A stretch of 64,000 nucleotides of DNA from Riptortus pedestris (GCA_019009955.1 CM032233.1:67697501-67761500), one strand, 5' to 3'. Shown: positions 11,003-23,339, counted from the first letter of the stretch. A program made the numbers and translations. The notes: a model not told the origin generated them from the letters alone.

Positions 11003-11337
11003 ATTTCCATAACAGACCGTACTAAACAAGAAATAGTCCCAAGAAATGACTGATTTTTGGTAAATTAGCAAATCCATTTTGTTTTCGTTTATTTCCGAAA
11101 ATTCAAGGACAAATTAAAAAGTATTATTCTATTAATTCAGTTGAAAAATTAATAATCACAAATTGTCATACATGTATCTGAAATATTAACGTAGCTATTT
11201 GCATTTTTGTGTAGTCAGTGGTCCCTCTTACTCTTAATCTCGCAATTTTCATTGTAAGCTATTGTATCAACAGCTACGAACTATTAAGAACATTATTTGA
11301 GGGTGGCCATCAGGTTTCAGAAACTCTAGGAGAGGAG
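11003..11337. other. No gene seen
   Basis: Unrecognised AT-rich flank leading into a LINE fragment. Confidence 0.35.
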
Positions 11338-11539
11338 AAGTAGTTCTCTCGAGAATTAGAATCGGCCACACCAAATTAACGCTATCATACATGATGACAA
11401 AGACAGACAGACCCATCTGCTCGACTTGTAACATCAGCACTTCCCCAACGAACTTCCAGAACTATTGACAGAACGCGGAAAATACATTAACAACATATTT
11501 TCATACTTGCACAAAGTTCATGTAAACGACAAAATTTAA
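11338..11539 (+). pseudogene. C-terminal tail of a non-LTR retrotransposon ORF (fragment)
   Basis: The plus-strand frame from about 11343 gives SRIRIGHTKLTLSYMMTKTD, then RPICSTCNIS. This is the LRIGHT-x-LTHSYL...P-x-C-x-x-C motif at the end of many insect LINE polyproteins. After an internal deletion or frameshift near 11450, another frame gives NNIFSYLHKVHVNDKI and a stop at 11537-11539. That is the usual end, NIFxYLxxVxVxxKI. Too short and broken to be functional. Confidence 0.65.
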
Positions 11540-11765
11540 CTTATAAATAAAGTTTTTGGTGTAAAACTATTAGCATCTACCTTCAAGGAGGACATTACGA
11601 CTAACACATCCGCAAAAGTACCAGTTTCAACCCGTGTATTCATACTAATTGATCGCCAGCTAAGCTCATCACCAATTTTTTAATGAAACGTACGAATCAT
11701 CAACGCACCGAAGTATGAATGAATGAATTTAGCCTTTATTATTTTATAAAGAGTAAAGTGAAAAT
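11540..11765. other. LINE 3' flank and AT-rich sequence
   Basis: Immediately 3' of the LINE stop is ATAAATAAA, a possible polyadenylation region. No further feature. Confidence 0.3.
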
Positions 11766-11993
11766 ATATATTATTATTTATTAAAGTCCACTTTTTGCAA
11801 CTCAGGCTAATTGGGACGGGTTAATTAAGGGTTACCACCCTTTTCTAGCCAGGGTGGGATTTAGTATGTTATTTAGTGAATTCCGTTACTAAAGAATTTC
11901 CTTTGCCCAGGCGAGAATCGAACTCGCCACTCTAGGTTTACCATGTGAGATTAAGGTCAACGCTTTAACTCACATGGCTAACCTGAGCCCCAA
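11766..11993 (-). mobile_element. tRNA-derived SINE, copy 1
   Basis: On the minus strand it starts GGGGCTCAGGTTAGCC... and carries a B-box-like GAGTTCGATTCTCGCC (near 11908-11925). A body follows (CCCACCCTGGCTAGAAAAGG, GGTAACC, CCGTCCCAATTAGCC), then an A/T-rich tail. It matches 47572-47790 (plus) and 36768-36918 (minus). A Pol III promoter-like head with a shared unrelated body defines a SINE family. The head folds too poorly to be a real tRNA gene. Confidence 0.75.
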
Positions 11994-12146
11994 TGTGATA
12001 ATAATAGTGTAAAAAAAAGCTAATATATACATGATTATAAGGTACAAAATATAATACTAATAAACAATATTGCTTACATACTGCGAAATTAGGAAACAAC
12101 TGGTGGTTCACTCTGGAAGGGAGTATACTTTTCGGAATGACCAACT

Positions 12147-12990
12147 CTATTGGTAAGTGGAGTTGGGCGTTAGTGAATGCCACTTTTCTTTGTCCTGAGC
12201 TAACCTTACCCAGTTAGGGCCGACGGTATTTTTGAACACACCTCTCCATCTTGTTGGCTCTCTCCCATTACTTGTTTTCCAATTGTATGGCGTCCAGTCA
12301 GTGAGTCTTCGTGACCATCTCTCATCTCTATAGCACATTAAGTAGCCAGCCCACTTTAGCATTTGGACAAATAAGTTGTCACCACTGAAGCTGGTTTGTC
12401 TTCTTATTTCCGTGCTCTTCATTTTATATTTTTTCATTATATGGATCACATTTCTTTCAGCTGCACGTTGCCAGACGTTCACTTTGTTAGCTTGAGCCTT
12501 AGTGAGGGATTATGTATGAGATCCATAAGTAACTACTGGCAATACATAGCTGTCAAGTTACGTTTTTTAAGGTGCATTTTGTATTTGCTTTTCAGTGTAT
12601 AATTGAGGCTTCAGTATTTTTTTCAAACAAGTGAGACTCTTCTCTGGATTTCCTTTTTGTGCTACCTTTAATGGATATAACCTGACCTAAGTATATCTAA
12701 TCATCAACATAACATAGAGTTTAATGGTTTCTTGTATGATATTAGTTTTTTTTGTCTTAATGTAGTTTCGTTCTAGGCCGACTGCTTGACATTCTCTGAA
12801 TTGTTCCTCTGTCATTTCTGACGGTTCCTCGGAACTAGTGGAAATAGAACCACATCATCAGCATATTCAAACTTATTAAGCATAGTACCATTTACTGCAA
12901 TCCCCCTGTTCCTCCACTTTAGGCTCCTGACAGCTTTCTCCAGCATAAAAATAAATAGATCAGGTTTGAATATTCCCACCAACCTCCAAT
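12147..12990 (-). pseudogene. Degenerate RTE/CR1-like LINE: RT palm to C-terminus
   Basis: Minus strand: PDLFIFMLEKAVRSLKWRN then LNKFEYADDVVLF (about 12985-12840) is the reverse transcriptase stretch ending in the catalytic YADD. After frame breaks, VVTYGSHT, LTKAQANKVNVWQRAAERNV and MLKWAGYLMCYRDERWSRRL lead to GREPTRWRGV, GPNWVRLAQDKEKWHSL (12482-12170). This is the standard endonuclease-RT tail: TYGxETW, LRWxGHxxR, GRPPxRWxDD, W-x-x-xAxDRxxW. Several stops and frameshifts separate the pieces; no endonuclease is present. Confidence 0.75.
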
Positions 12991-14867
12991 AATAGACAAT
13001 TCCAGCTTTTATCGTCACGGAGGACAGATTCACACAAAGCAGGAGAGAAGGTACCACCGATACAATCGAATACAAAGTATCGGGACGCTTGAACTCTGAA
13101 ACAACGGCACTGAAGACCGGGTAAACTTACCTTTCAGTCGCTCACAGCGGAATGTCATTAGTTGTAGAGATCGACCGGTACAGAGAGTGTTATACGGATT
13201 ACTCTATCGCGTAACCTGTGCCAAATTCAAATCATAGACGACCCAATTTGAACTATAGTCCCACCGATATAATTTTAAATTCAAAATCACGCAATAAGGA
13301 ATCCATTTAATCGAATGCCTCATAAACAAATATTACCTTACCCGATTATAAGAAATGACAATAGTTTTATTAGCAAAAATAATGAACAGGCAGATAGGAA
13401 TGTAATTAAGTGCATACTCGTACCACACTCATTACTCTACACACGATGGACGTGATTGAAAATGGACGACAAACTGCAAAGCTATCAACGTCCAAAAACA
13501 CTATTTCTTAATTATACATCCATTAGGAGATAGGGAGAGCAACAAAAAAAAATAAAATAACTAACTCAAAATCACATATTTTCTCGATCACAATGCTTTC
13601 ATAATTTCTTACATGGAACTAGAAATACTAACTCTTCGACTATATTAAGGCACAGTGAGGAAGCTCTCCTGAATGCTGTGATCCTTTTTTCTCTAATTAT
13701 TCGGAAAAGTTGGAGTCAAATGTTCTGACCACCTGTTGCTAGAGATGTGACTCTCTTCTTGGTGAATGGAGGAATAACCACAATAAATCCATCAGTACGC
13801 TCTCTAACGTTCCATCACTTCTAGGACATGTCAAGGAGGCTTTATAGTCACCGTTTGCAGCATAAACAAATTCTGAACAGCGTCAATCTTCTTTTGTTAA
13901 TTAAGAGTAATTTATTTCATAAGGCAAATTCCTGTCTGTTATTTACTCCATGCCTAGCTCTAGGAGACGAGAGAAAACAGGGTAAGACATTTTCTTAATT
14001 TGTTAGCAGGGTAAGTAAATGAAAAAAAAATCCCTAAGTTCTGTTTATTAATTGTTGTCCTAAATGTTTAAAAAATACAAAAACAAAGGCTGGATACCAC
14101 ATGGATTTTTGTGTACTCCAATTAAATCAACTAAAAAAAATGTTAGGTTGAATTTTATTTAAAATTATTTCCTCTGAAAGTAATTTACGATATGTCCATT
14201 CAAATGCATGGGATCTAAAGATGTAATAGAACCTATTCTATAGATGCTTTTTGATAAACGAAAATAAGCCCTACACAAATTTTTCTCTCCCTTACTGAGA
14301 AATTTAAAATTACTAGTGTTCCCAAATTCTCTGGCCCCCACCCCCTTTGACGATTTCAATGTTTGTTTGTTTGATTTTGGGCAAAAAACTTCATGGTTAT
14401 CAATGCCCAACACTCTTCATACCGTATTTGAGTTCCCCAGTCATGGGAAGTCCCAGGCGCACGCATGATAGACCGACTTTTATTATATGTTAATATGCAT
14501 ATTTTTTTTTTACATTATTTTTAACTTTATATATATATTTTTTCCAACCCCCTCTTTTTTTATCTATTTTTTTTAACTTTTTTTTTTCTTTTGGTAAGGG
14601 GGGGGGGTTCGGCCATATGCATTTACACCTACTCGCCGGTATCACAGAAACCATTTCGACTCATTGATAAACACTAAGAAGAAGAATTATGTTATTACCA
14701 ATTACATTAAACTTATGGACTACATCTCTAATTAACTATTAAATGACAGCATTAGACTTAAAGCTCATCACGAGAAATCACAGCCATTAATGACAACAAA
14801 GTTATAACGATTTCAATAAACAGACGTAACTAAAAAAAAAAAGGTGGCTAATAACAAAAGTTCTTTT
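12991..14867. other. No gene seen
   Basis: No recognisable coding. Contains T-rich tracts near 14500-14590 followed by a run of G at about 14600-14608. The minus-strand frame at 14165-14413 has no domain. Confidence 0.35.
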
Positions 14868-15380
14868 ATTTATTTATTTTATTTTATTAAGAAAATTACA
14901 TTCTGCATTTAAATGCATTTGGTAATGTGATACTGTACAATAAAATCGTTCTCCATCACTCTCGACAGAAGCTCCACCCGTTCACCATAATGAGAGGAGC
15001 GAGCAGCTTCTCTCTGCCTGGCAAGGAAGACAACAGCTAAGGAGGAATATTGCATTTGAGAAGAAAATAGCGACTTATATCACTTCACTTTACTTCTAAA
15101 GGAGATCTCTTAGCCATTGGGGCCAATGCGGCGTGGAGGGGGATACGGATAGTGGAACTAGTAAGGGCTAGGACTTCTAGATTAGGGTGCTCGGATAGCC
15201 TGCTGTTGAATTTTCTGAATCTTAAGGGAATTAGGTCCATTACAAATGGGATATTAAGATCATTATGAAGGGTGTGGTTTGTAATATAATATGGAGCGTC
15301 TACTATGGGGCGCACGACTTTGGATTGGAAAGTGTGGATGCGTCTGATATTCGAAGGTTTTGCTGTACCCCACACTTCTT
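14868..15380 (-). pseudogene. Jockey-like LINE, 3' end: C-terminal RT tail and 3' UTR
   Basis: The minus-strand frame from about 15376 to 15085 encodes WGTAKPSNIRRIHTFQSKVV, then APYYITNHTLHNDLNIPFV and FNSRLSEHPNLEVLAL. This matches the conserved WGxAxxSNIxxIQxFQxKxLR...APWYVxNxxLHxDLxIPxV...HPN tail of Jockey-clade elements. After the stop near 15085 a 3' UTR runs to an (ATAAA)n/(TAAA)n-like tail (about 14890-14868), a usual LINE terminus. The 5' edge is cut at about 15380, next to the TA element that starts at 15386. No continuation of the ORF appears beyond 16012. Confidence 0.75.
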
Positions 15381-15385
15381 TCTAT

Positions 15386-15504
15386 TAGCAGATTTCCCTT
15401 CAGGGAAATCAGCTATTGAGGTCGTACTCATGACGCGAGTTTCGAAAAATTTCTTCAAATGTCCATCGATCCTACCCAGGAGATGACGAAAATGAGGTCC
15501 GTTC

Positions 15505-15574
<70 letters not shown>

Positions 15575-16012
15575 CTGTTAACGCTCTAGCGGTCGCAATT
15601 TTTGTTTGATCGTTACCAAACTCGGAATTTAATCGTTTTATGTAAAAAGGAAGATCAAGTTCGTTAATGGCTGAAATCGGTCCAGTGGGAGGGGGGTTTA
15701 AAGGGGGGATTTTCGGAAAATTCGAAATATCTCCGTTATTATGGGTCGGATCGAAAAATTGTATAGAATCAATCTTATTTCGAATTAAATTTACTATAAA
15801 TATTGTTCTATACATTTATTCCCTATCTTGAATATTAACCGAGATATTTGCATTTTTATTAAAATTGGGCCGATACCGGATTTTTGAATTTCCCGCCAAA
15901 ACCTAGTTCGGCCCTTTGCCGTAACTGTTGGGCTCTTGTATGGAGATTTCTCTATTGTATTACTTCACGCGGGAAATCTGCTTAGTTTACGCAGCCCCTG
16001 CGTGACGGACTT
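15386..16012 (-). mobile_element. TA element, short form, with ~60-bp (TA)n
   Basis: Full length and inverted. It starts TAGCAGATTTCCCTTCAGGG (terminal palindrome with one change), then CAGCTATTGAGGTCGTACTC, the (TA)n at 15511-15570, TCTGTTAACGCTCTAGCGG and the purine block near 15690. It ends GCAGCCCCTGCGTGACGGAC followed by T residues. The long frame at 15303-15815 is a read-through of the (TA)n and is not a gene. Confidence 0.8.
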
Positions 16013-17084
16013 TTTGCTTAAGTCCATATACTAACAAAATAGAGATAACATTTCTAAATAATATATTTCAATCCGTTTTACCTCCAGACTAAATAATCGT
16101 TTACAAAAAAGAATGGTAAGTATCAATTTCAATCAGTGACGTAGGTACCACTGGTTTAGTATGTGACCGGCAAATGGAAGGAGGGTGTTTGCAATGGGTT
16201 AAGGTCGACCAACACTATTCTAATGATAAGTACGAAAATACCTTTATTAGACATTTTGTTTCTTATTTTCACGAGATTTATTGTAATTTCAGTTTCTTCC
16301 ATGATAAACATATTTATGAAAATTAGTTACATGAATTATTCATTGATGATGTATTAAATTTATATTTCACACTTTTGGTGGATATAAGGAGGCGCTCACA
16401 TTGGGCCATGAAATGCGTCGGCTAAAAAAAAAAATGTTTAAGGAGAAGAAATACATTTTTTTACTGATCCTGAAAAAAAATTAAGAAGGCTTATTAAATA
16501 TTTGGGTCTAAAATAGGTCCTAGAATGATAGGTAAAAATTGTTAGGCACATTTTAACATATCACCTTTGCGCTTTTTAATAAATGTCCTTTACTTAAAAG
16601 GGGTGGATAACTTTTATTTCAACTCCCTCATCTCATTTAATTTGTTTAACATTGAAATATATTGTAATTATAAGTGGTGTTACCTCACCTTAGGGTTGAA
16701 ATATATACGGGTTTCCGTCGAATTACTTAGATTGGTTTAACTTAAGAACTACTAATAAAATAATTCCTGCCTTCTCATCTTATACTGGAAAACGAATTTT
16801 GAAATAGGGACCAGCTAGTGGTGTAATATTGAAGGGGTGTTGAATAGACTAAAGAGTCCTTTTCCTTATGATTTTTTACAATATGTATACAGGGTCAACT
16901 CATATTCTATCAGAAATGGGAAGAAAGTAACTACAATTAGTTTCCAATTACTGTAATTTGAATTTGTAATTTCAATTACAATTAAGTACATTTTAATTGG
17001 TAATTGCAATAACTTTCGGAATTACTGTAATTGTAACTGTGATAAATATTTACAATTACTTGTTGATTCAAAATAATTCAATTA

Positions 17085-17088
<4 letters not shown>
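16013..17088. other. No gene; region rich in ATTACAATT words
   Basis: No domain is seen. From about 16920 to 17520 the sequence is built from overlapping words such as AATTACAATTA, TGTAATTG and ACAATTACTT around a (TA)n tract. This low-complexity composition is unlike its surroundings. Confidence 0.4.
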
Positions 17089-17149
<61 letters not shown>

Positions 17150-17178
17150 AACTGTATATTACTAATTAAAAATAATAT
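17089..17178. repeat. (TA)n plus conserved 35-bp flank
   Basis: (TA)n at 17089-17146 is followed by TTTGAACTGTATATTACTAA and TTAAAAATAATAT. The same flank follows the (TA)n at 22473-22534, so this microsatellite belongs to a dispersed element rather than arising independently. Confidence 0.6.
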
Positions 17179-18875
17179 CAAATAGTTGTAATTTCCTTTA
17201 CAAGTAATTTTTACAATCCCAAGTAATTTTAATGTAATTACAAATTGCAATTACACACATCGAAATGTCAACAAAAATATGTAGATATCTACATAGCAAA
17301 AAAATAGGTACAAAGTCACATGTTAGGAAATATATTTTTTTTTATAAAATTCATAAGAAAATCTACTAATATTAAAATTCAATTTACATACTTAACAATT
17401 CTTATTTGTATTTGTAACTCTATCCGTGCAACTGTAATTACAATTTCTTACTGATGGTAAGCAATTGAGATCCTCAATTAAAACCACATTATTTGGAATA
17501 AATAATTGCAGTAACTTAGAAAAATTAGACTAATTGGATTTTATAAATACTGTAATCGTTTTTTTTAATCCATTTATTTTTATATTGCGTGATGTTTAAA
17601 TATTTTACAATTTAAAGTAAGGTTTAATTTAATACATCAGTATCTAAAGGCATGGCTTGTAGTTGCAACCGTTGTGTACTTTTGCAAGCTGCTCTTTTCA
17701 TATTACTGTGCCCGCAGAAATCAGTAAGGTGTTTGACATCTTCAAAAAAAAGGATTGTGTGATGAAATTGTTGTGCCGCAACATACGCCCAAAAAGTTTC
17801 ACCCACCTTTTTCCGCGATAAAACATTTACTTTCACTTACCCCAATTAGAACTTGTACGTTGGACTTTATGGAGTCAAACGTGAACTTGAGATTCTGCAC
17901 CAAACTCACATTCGGATTGCTTCCGATACTATTATATTCCCTTTTGTGAGGAATTTAACTTTCGCTTCCGTAAAACAGTACATTCCAGACGATATACATA
18001 GGTATCCATGCTTAATAGTAAAGTACAATTTTTGCTTTTTAAGGCTTTTATAGGAAGTACTACTCATCACATGCAAGTGCACAAACACGTGTTTCACCAT
18101 TTCATCGTGAAATAAAACTAATATAGCTCAATAATGTTGTACATAGAAGACAGTGGTGTTGCAGAGAAATGAGTTTGTCTATTAATTATTCAAATGGACT
18201 AATCCAGTTACGAAACTTCCACAAACTTTCATAACGCAATTTATGGTGGAATGATGAGGTCAGCTTTTGACTTCACGCATGCCGGTATTCGAGATTTCTA
18301 TTGTTAATTTGAATGTTATTCGTTCATTCTTAAATAATATTGAGCCTTTGAATTATGAAAAAAAATAAAAAAGTAATTATATGGGTCAAACACCTAATAT
18401 TCTTGCTGTGCACACGATGAGAGTTCCTAAATCTGGAATTAATTGTTACACTATTATAACATACTTATGCATTTATTTCGTTACATAACCGTGACATTGT
18501 GTTTTAGTATATTTTGAAAGAAACCCCGTATTATTTAAAATTCCAAGTGTAGGCCTTTCACTTATCTTGTTAGTCCACCTAACGCATGACAAGTTACACG
18601 AATAGGCACTTTCTAATGAGATTTGTGACACAATTTTATGAATTTTCACTGTCTGTTACTATTTTTTTAACATTCGATGGACGTGCATTCCTTTTCGAAC
18701 TCCGCATGGTTATCCCATTTTTAACAATAAATTTTCTATAGATTTCTGTCTTGACCGAATGGTTTTATTTTATTAAACATTTTACATTTTGACATCGACT
18801 TATATCAAACGAGAAAATTAGCTTCTGACACTATTTTGGAAATGCGTCTTCAAATACCCTTCTATACATTCATAC

Positions 18876-18919
<44 letters not shown>

Positions 18920-19743
18920 TGGTATTTTCGTTTCATCTATGACAAACGAGATATTTAAGCACTACATGTAAAACTGAATATGAAGTTAATGGCGTGAAAT
19001 CGGACAGGGTTTGTTTCCAAATGCATTTCTTTAGGGCTAGAGGTGTGCCCTGGCCGATGCAGTAATAGCAAAAAAATGTTTTATAGATACTTTTTTTTTT
19101 ATTTTTCATTCACTCTCATAATTCAGTTCTATTTGCCCGTGTAGAGGAAAAATGTTTTCCGACTCACTGAGCGACCGTTTACTCAGAAAAGTTTCAAAAC
19201 ATTCGAGTCTTGCATATTATTGACTATGACTTAAAAACTAAAGACCATGTTCTAGAAATTTTTTTAATGAATGCAATTATCTTTTACAGACGTGAAAGCT
19301 AAATTAACCTATCTCAAAATGTAGATTATATTTTTTTTTTAAGTTTTACGTTAATATTTAGTATTTCAAGAGATTGTACCGCTGATTGAAAAATCATTCT
19401 CAAAGTTGCTGCTCTTTTTGAGCACTATACCGAAATCAATACAAATAGCGAGGTTTTCGTGGAATTTAATTTACCAAGAATAATAATAAATTTTTTTTTT
19501 CATTTAATTCTTTTCTACTTGGGGAATGACCACTAGCAAATAACTAAAAATGATGTTGAACCAAAATCTGGTGCATAGTTCAAAACATTCTCTTAAAACT
19601 CCTTTCATTTACTTGATCCAAATAACGATGATTGTAAGTGAGAAGGTGTACTGGTATGCCTATGTATTAATAAGAACAGATAACCATGATCAGTTTAATA
19701 AAACTTTTATGCGGAAAATATAATGTTTTAATATTAGGCATGT

Positions 19744-19748
<5 letters not shown>
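17179..19748. other. No gene seen; one (TA)n tract at ~18880-18921
   Basis: Mostly AT-rich. Overlapping short frames at 17624-18100 on both strands are mutual shadows. A patch near 18930-19030 (TTCATCTATGACAAACGAG, GTGAAATCGGACAGGG) vaguely resembles TA-element interior and may be an old copy. Confidence 0.35.
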
Positions 19749-19805
<57 letters not shown>

Positions 19806-20585
19806 GTAACCTCTGTCTGTACATTGATTTTTTTCGCGAAATTTCACGATAACTTTTCGTTTCACATGTCATAGAAACCATATCTGCATTTTGTTTCTTT
19901 CGTGTATGTTTGTTTGTTTGTTTGTTTGTTTGTTACCTTTTCACGCATAAACGGCTGAACCGAATTTTATGAAACTTGGTATGTATATTACTACTAACCC
20001 AACTTAGACTTTAGGCTATATTAATTTTCTCTGAGACAAACAGGAGTGGGGGTTATAAGGGAAGCCTGAAATTAAAAATAGCGATATTTCGTTTTCTATT
20101 GGTTTTTCGGTAAATATGCACATAACAAAAGTTGTTTATTTTGTTATGTAGAGTAACTTTTGTTATATACACTTTTGTCGTATACCTAAGTATAAATGAG
20201 TTATACGTTAAAACATTAGCGGGCACTAACGGCTGAACCGAACTTAACAAAACTCGGTATGTCAATTAGCATTAATTCTTCCATGATTATAAGTTATATT
20301 AAAATTTTCAGGTTCGAACGGGAGGAGGGTTATAAGGGAGGCCTGAAATAAAAATTCACTATATTTATATGTATAAGATACGGGAAATATAAAAATATCG
20401 AAGACAGTGAAGCCTTATCGAACAAATAATTCTATTATTAGCAAATCCACGCAAACGACGGGTATCAATCCTAAACACTGGGACGAGTAAATGTCAAAAT
20501 ATTGTGCAATGTAAAGCCTGCTGAAAAATACCATCACCATTCAGCCTCACATGAATTCCCGGGCGAAGCCGGGTATCTGAGCTAG
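19749..20585 (+). mobile_element. Helitron-type non-autonomous element
   Basis: The 3' end is diagnostic: a GC-rich hairpin CCCGG-GCGAAG-CCGGG (20558-20573), a short AT spacer, then CTAG (20582-20585) followed by T. The body has GTTTGTTTGTTTG followed by ACGGCTGAACCGA...GAAACTTGG, typical of the 5' part of many insect Helitrons. It holds two diverged copies of a ~150-bp module (19942-20094 and 20220-20366, each with ACGGCTGAACCGAA and GGTTATAAGGGA). The 5' boundary is uncertain, in or just after the (TA)n at 19749-19801. No Rep/helicase coding. Confidence 0.7.
20558..20585 (+). other. Helitron 3' terminus: hairpin plus CTAG
   Basis: A 5-bp GC stem, 6-nt loop, 8-nt spacer and CTAG|T. The same terminus occurs at 52025-52028 in a second copy with decayed stem bases. 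Confidence 0.75.
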
Positions 20586-22040
20586 TATATATATATGACA
20601 ATTCACTAGAAATGTTTAATGGAGAAGCTTCTGCTTTATCAAAAGACGTGGCAATATTGGCTTAAATTTTAATACACAAAAAATAATCCGTAAAAAAGGT
20701 ATTGATGAAAATACATTTATTATTACATAACTTTGTTGATGTAAGGGAAGACTTTTATTGGGATAGAGTTGAAATAAATGATTATATCGACCTTCTGTGA
20801 CCTCTGCATATAACTTCCAAGTATGCTTTCTATTTTCATTCAAAATTATTTTTACAAGAAAACAAAATGATTTCAATTGTTTTATAGGATTGCGACGGAT
20901 ATTAAGGCCATACCCCACGTAAGCTATAATTGGACGGTAAAAATGGCTCAGATGAATCTTTGTTCATAACTTCCTTATCCTCATTCAATTAAGTAGAGTA
21001 AAATGAGACGGTAAATTAAAACCTATCTTGGAAAACAAAAATCCGATTTCGGGCAAATGAGGAAAAATACAACAAATTTATTTTCCTGTAAACTTAGATC
21101 AGTGTCCTTAACTGGAATATCTTGATTCTTTTTAATTTATACGATTCACCCTAATTGCTAAGCACATTGTTCAGTAGGTGAATATTCTGTAACTGGAGTG
21201 TTTTTTCACCAGTGAAATGAATGTGTTTTTAGCTATTGAAATGAAAATCAATTCAAAACTAGAAAATGAACGGCACATTTAAATCAAAGTTTATTAGATT
21301 AAAATCTTGCCTAACTTACTATTGTTACATACATTTTAGCTAGTTTCTTGTAAGTAGGCAGAAGTAATGAATAGTTAGTGAAAAATAAATTAAAGTGATC
21401 GTAGAAAAACTTCTTATAGAAAACTAAGAGGTATATTAACCGATATTAATATATAAGGGGAGTAAATAGGGCACTGAAGCATTATTTGATAAATTTCCTC
21501 ATTTATATTTAAACTACAGAATGTGCGAATTTCTTTTAGGTTTATACAATAGTTGCTTGACGTTCTGCTGTGCAATGGGTTTTACAATTTGGAATGGCAA
21601 ACCAATGGTTAGAAATTCCTGAGGTGAACTGGGAGTTGTGAAAATGACCTTTTGTAACGCACTATAATTTGACATTTGGAGTTTTTCGAGGTCAATAGAA
21701 AGTAATTCACTTTGGTATGAAACTAATATTGAGCTAATGTGTAATTTAATTAAGTTTTTTAGTACTGTCGTCAGTATTTCTAGTTTTATTGATCTTAAAT
21801 AAAATTTTAATGACAGAATGTCGTTCACAGTGGACGCTATTGCTTTATTAAGAAGTGGATATTAAAAAAAAATATTATTTAAAAAAGTCAAAGTCAACCA
21901 AAAAGTAATGTGTCGCTCACTTCAAGAGCGATTGAGGATATTGAAGTCAATGGAGAAATAAGAGAAGGTGAAGGCAGCTCTTCAACAGCTAAAACCAATA
22001 CAGCCTATTTCCCATTAAGAATTTTCAAGCTATATGTAAT
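20586..22040. other. No confident gene
   Basis: The minus-strand frame 21514-21870 (about 118 codons without a stop, including the run upstream of the first start) is the most protein-like: amphipathic, Leu/Ile-rich and ending near QLLYKPKR. It matches no family I recognise and could be an exon or chance. The frame at 20616-20918 has no support. Confidence 0.3.
21514..21870 (-). other. Open frame of unknown nature (possible exon)
   Basis: The minus-strand frame runs from about 21870 to a stop at 21514. It contains IKLEILTTVLKNLIKLHISS and SALQKVIFTTPSSPQEFLTI. A T-rich tract followed by AATAAAG near 21855 could be a splice acceptor, but no donor is convincing. No domain is recognised and the composition is not decisive. 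It is listed only because it is longer and more balanced than neighbouring frames. Confidence 0.2.
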
Positions 22041-22437
<397 letters not shown>

Positions 22438-22469
22438 TACATTTGTTCCTCTACCATCCAGCATATTCC

Positions 22470-22472
<3 letters not shown>

Positions 22473-22538
<66 letters not shown>

Positions 22539-22568
22539 AACTGTATATTACTAATTAAAAATAATATG
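22473..22568. repeat. (TA)n plus the 35-bp flank shared with 17089-17178
   Basis: (TA)n to 22534, then TTTGAACTGTATATTACTAA and TTAAAAATAATAT, as at 17142-17178. The two loci diverge after this. Confidence 0.65.
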
Positions 22569-22676
22569 CTATAAGAACATTATAATTATTATGAAATTAA
22601 CATTTGTAATTACATATTACATATTAATTAGGTTTGAAGGCATTTACGTAATTTTAAAACTAAAATTAAGGACATT

Positions 22677-22731
<55 letters not shown>
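22569..22731. repeat. AT-rich spacer and (TA)n at 22683-22731
   Basis: TTACAT/ATTACATATT words like the 17-kb region, then a pure (TA)n of about 48 bp. Confidence 0.5.
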
Positions 22732-22737
<6 letters not shown>

Positions 22738-23335
22738 TTATCCACCGTCAGTTGTCAGCGTGATCAAGATCTATTAAATGAAAGTCAAGCTAGTTAAGCT
22801 TACTTTTTATTAAGTGCACCGGGTTTTAGTTCAAAATCATTTTCAGTAATATCCTTGCATCATTGTTTCACTTTTAACAGCATATTGTAAGAATTAAATG
22901 ACAGAAAAAGCTCTTTTAATACTCTTTTTTTTGGATAAAATTCTGAGAAATACTCATTATTTTAGTTAGATTGGCTTAATTCTCAAAAAGAGGCAGCTCT
23001 TTTGGTAGTCATTTTCTCGATCAGCAGTACAATAGAGTTTACTTTAATTTTCTGGGCCACAACTAAAAGTAAAATAGATCAATACAATTTAAAATAGCCC
23101 GTACGCGTAGAGCTCTCCTCCTAAATGCAGTTTCTATTAAAAGTGCAAGTGATTTGCCAATCGAAGGTAATTTGTACTTATCGTTTTTATGCAGTTTTCA
23201 AATTAATCCTTCTGGGAAATTTCAAAGGAATCTGTTGAAATTCATGAAAAAAACGAATGTTTGAGTAAGTTTAAAAAACAAAATCAACAAAATTTGGTAT
23301 TTCGTGATATTTAAATCTTCATTTCTATTTTAAGC
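22732..23335. other. No gene seen
   Basis: AT-rich, unrecognised. Confidence 0.35.
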
Positions 23336-23339
23336 TTAA

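Noticed and set aside
11900..11990. A genuine tRNA gene
   Set aside because: A B box is present, but the cloverleaf is not closed and the same head occurs with a constant non-tRNA body at three loci, so it is a SINE.
15303..15815. 170-codon minus-strand frame containing YIYIYIY
   Set aside because: It crosses the (TA)n and the whole TA element, which is a non-coding repeat found in many copies.
17089..17146. (TA)n as a replication origin or matrix attachment site
   Set aside because: AT-richness alone is no evidence; the tract belongs to a dispersed repeat.
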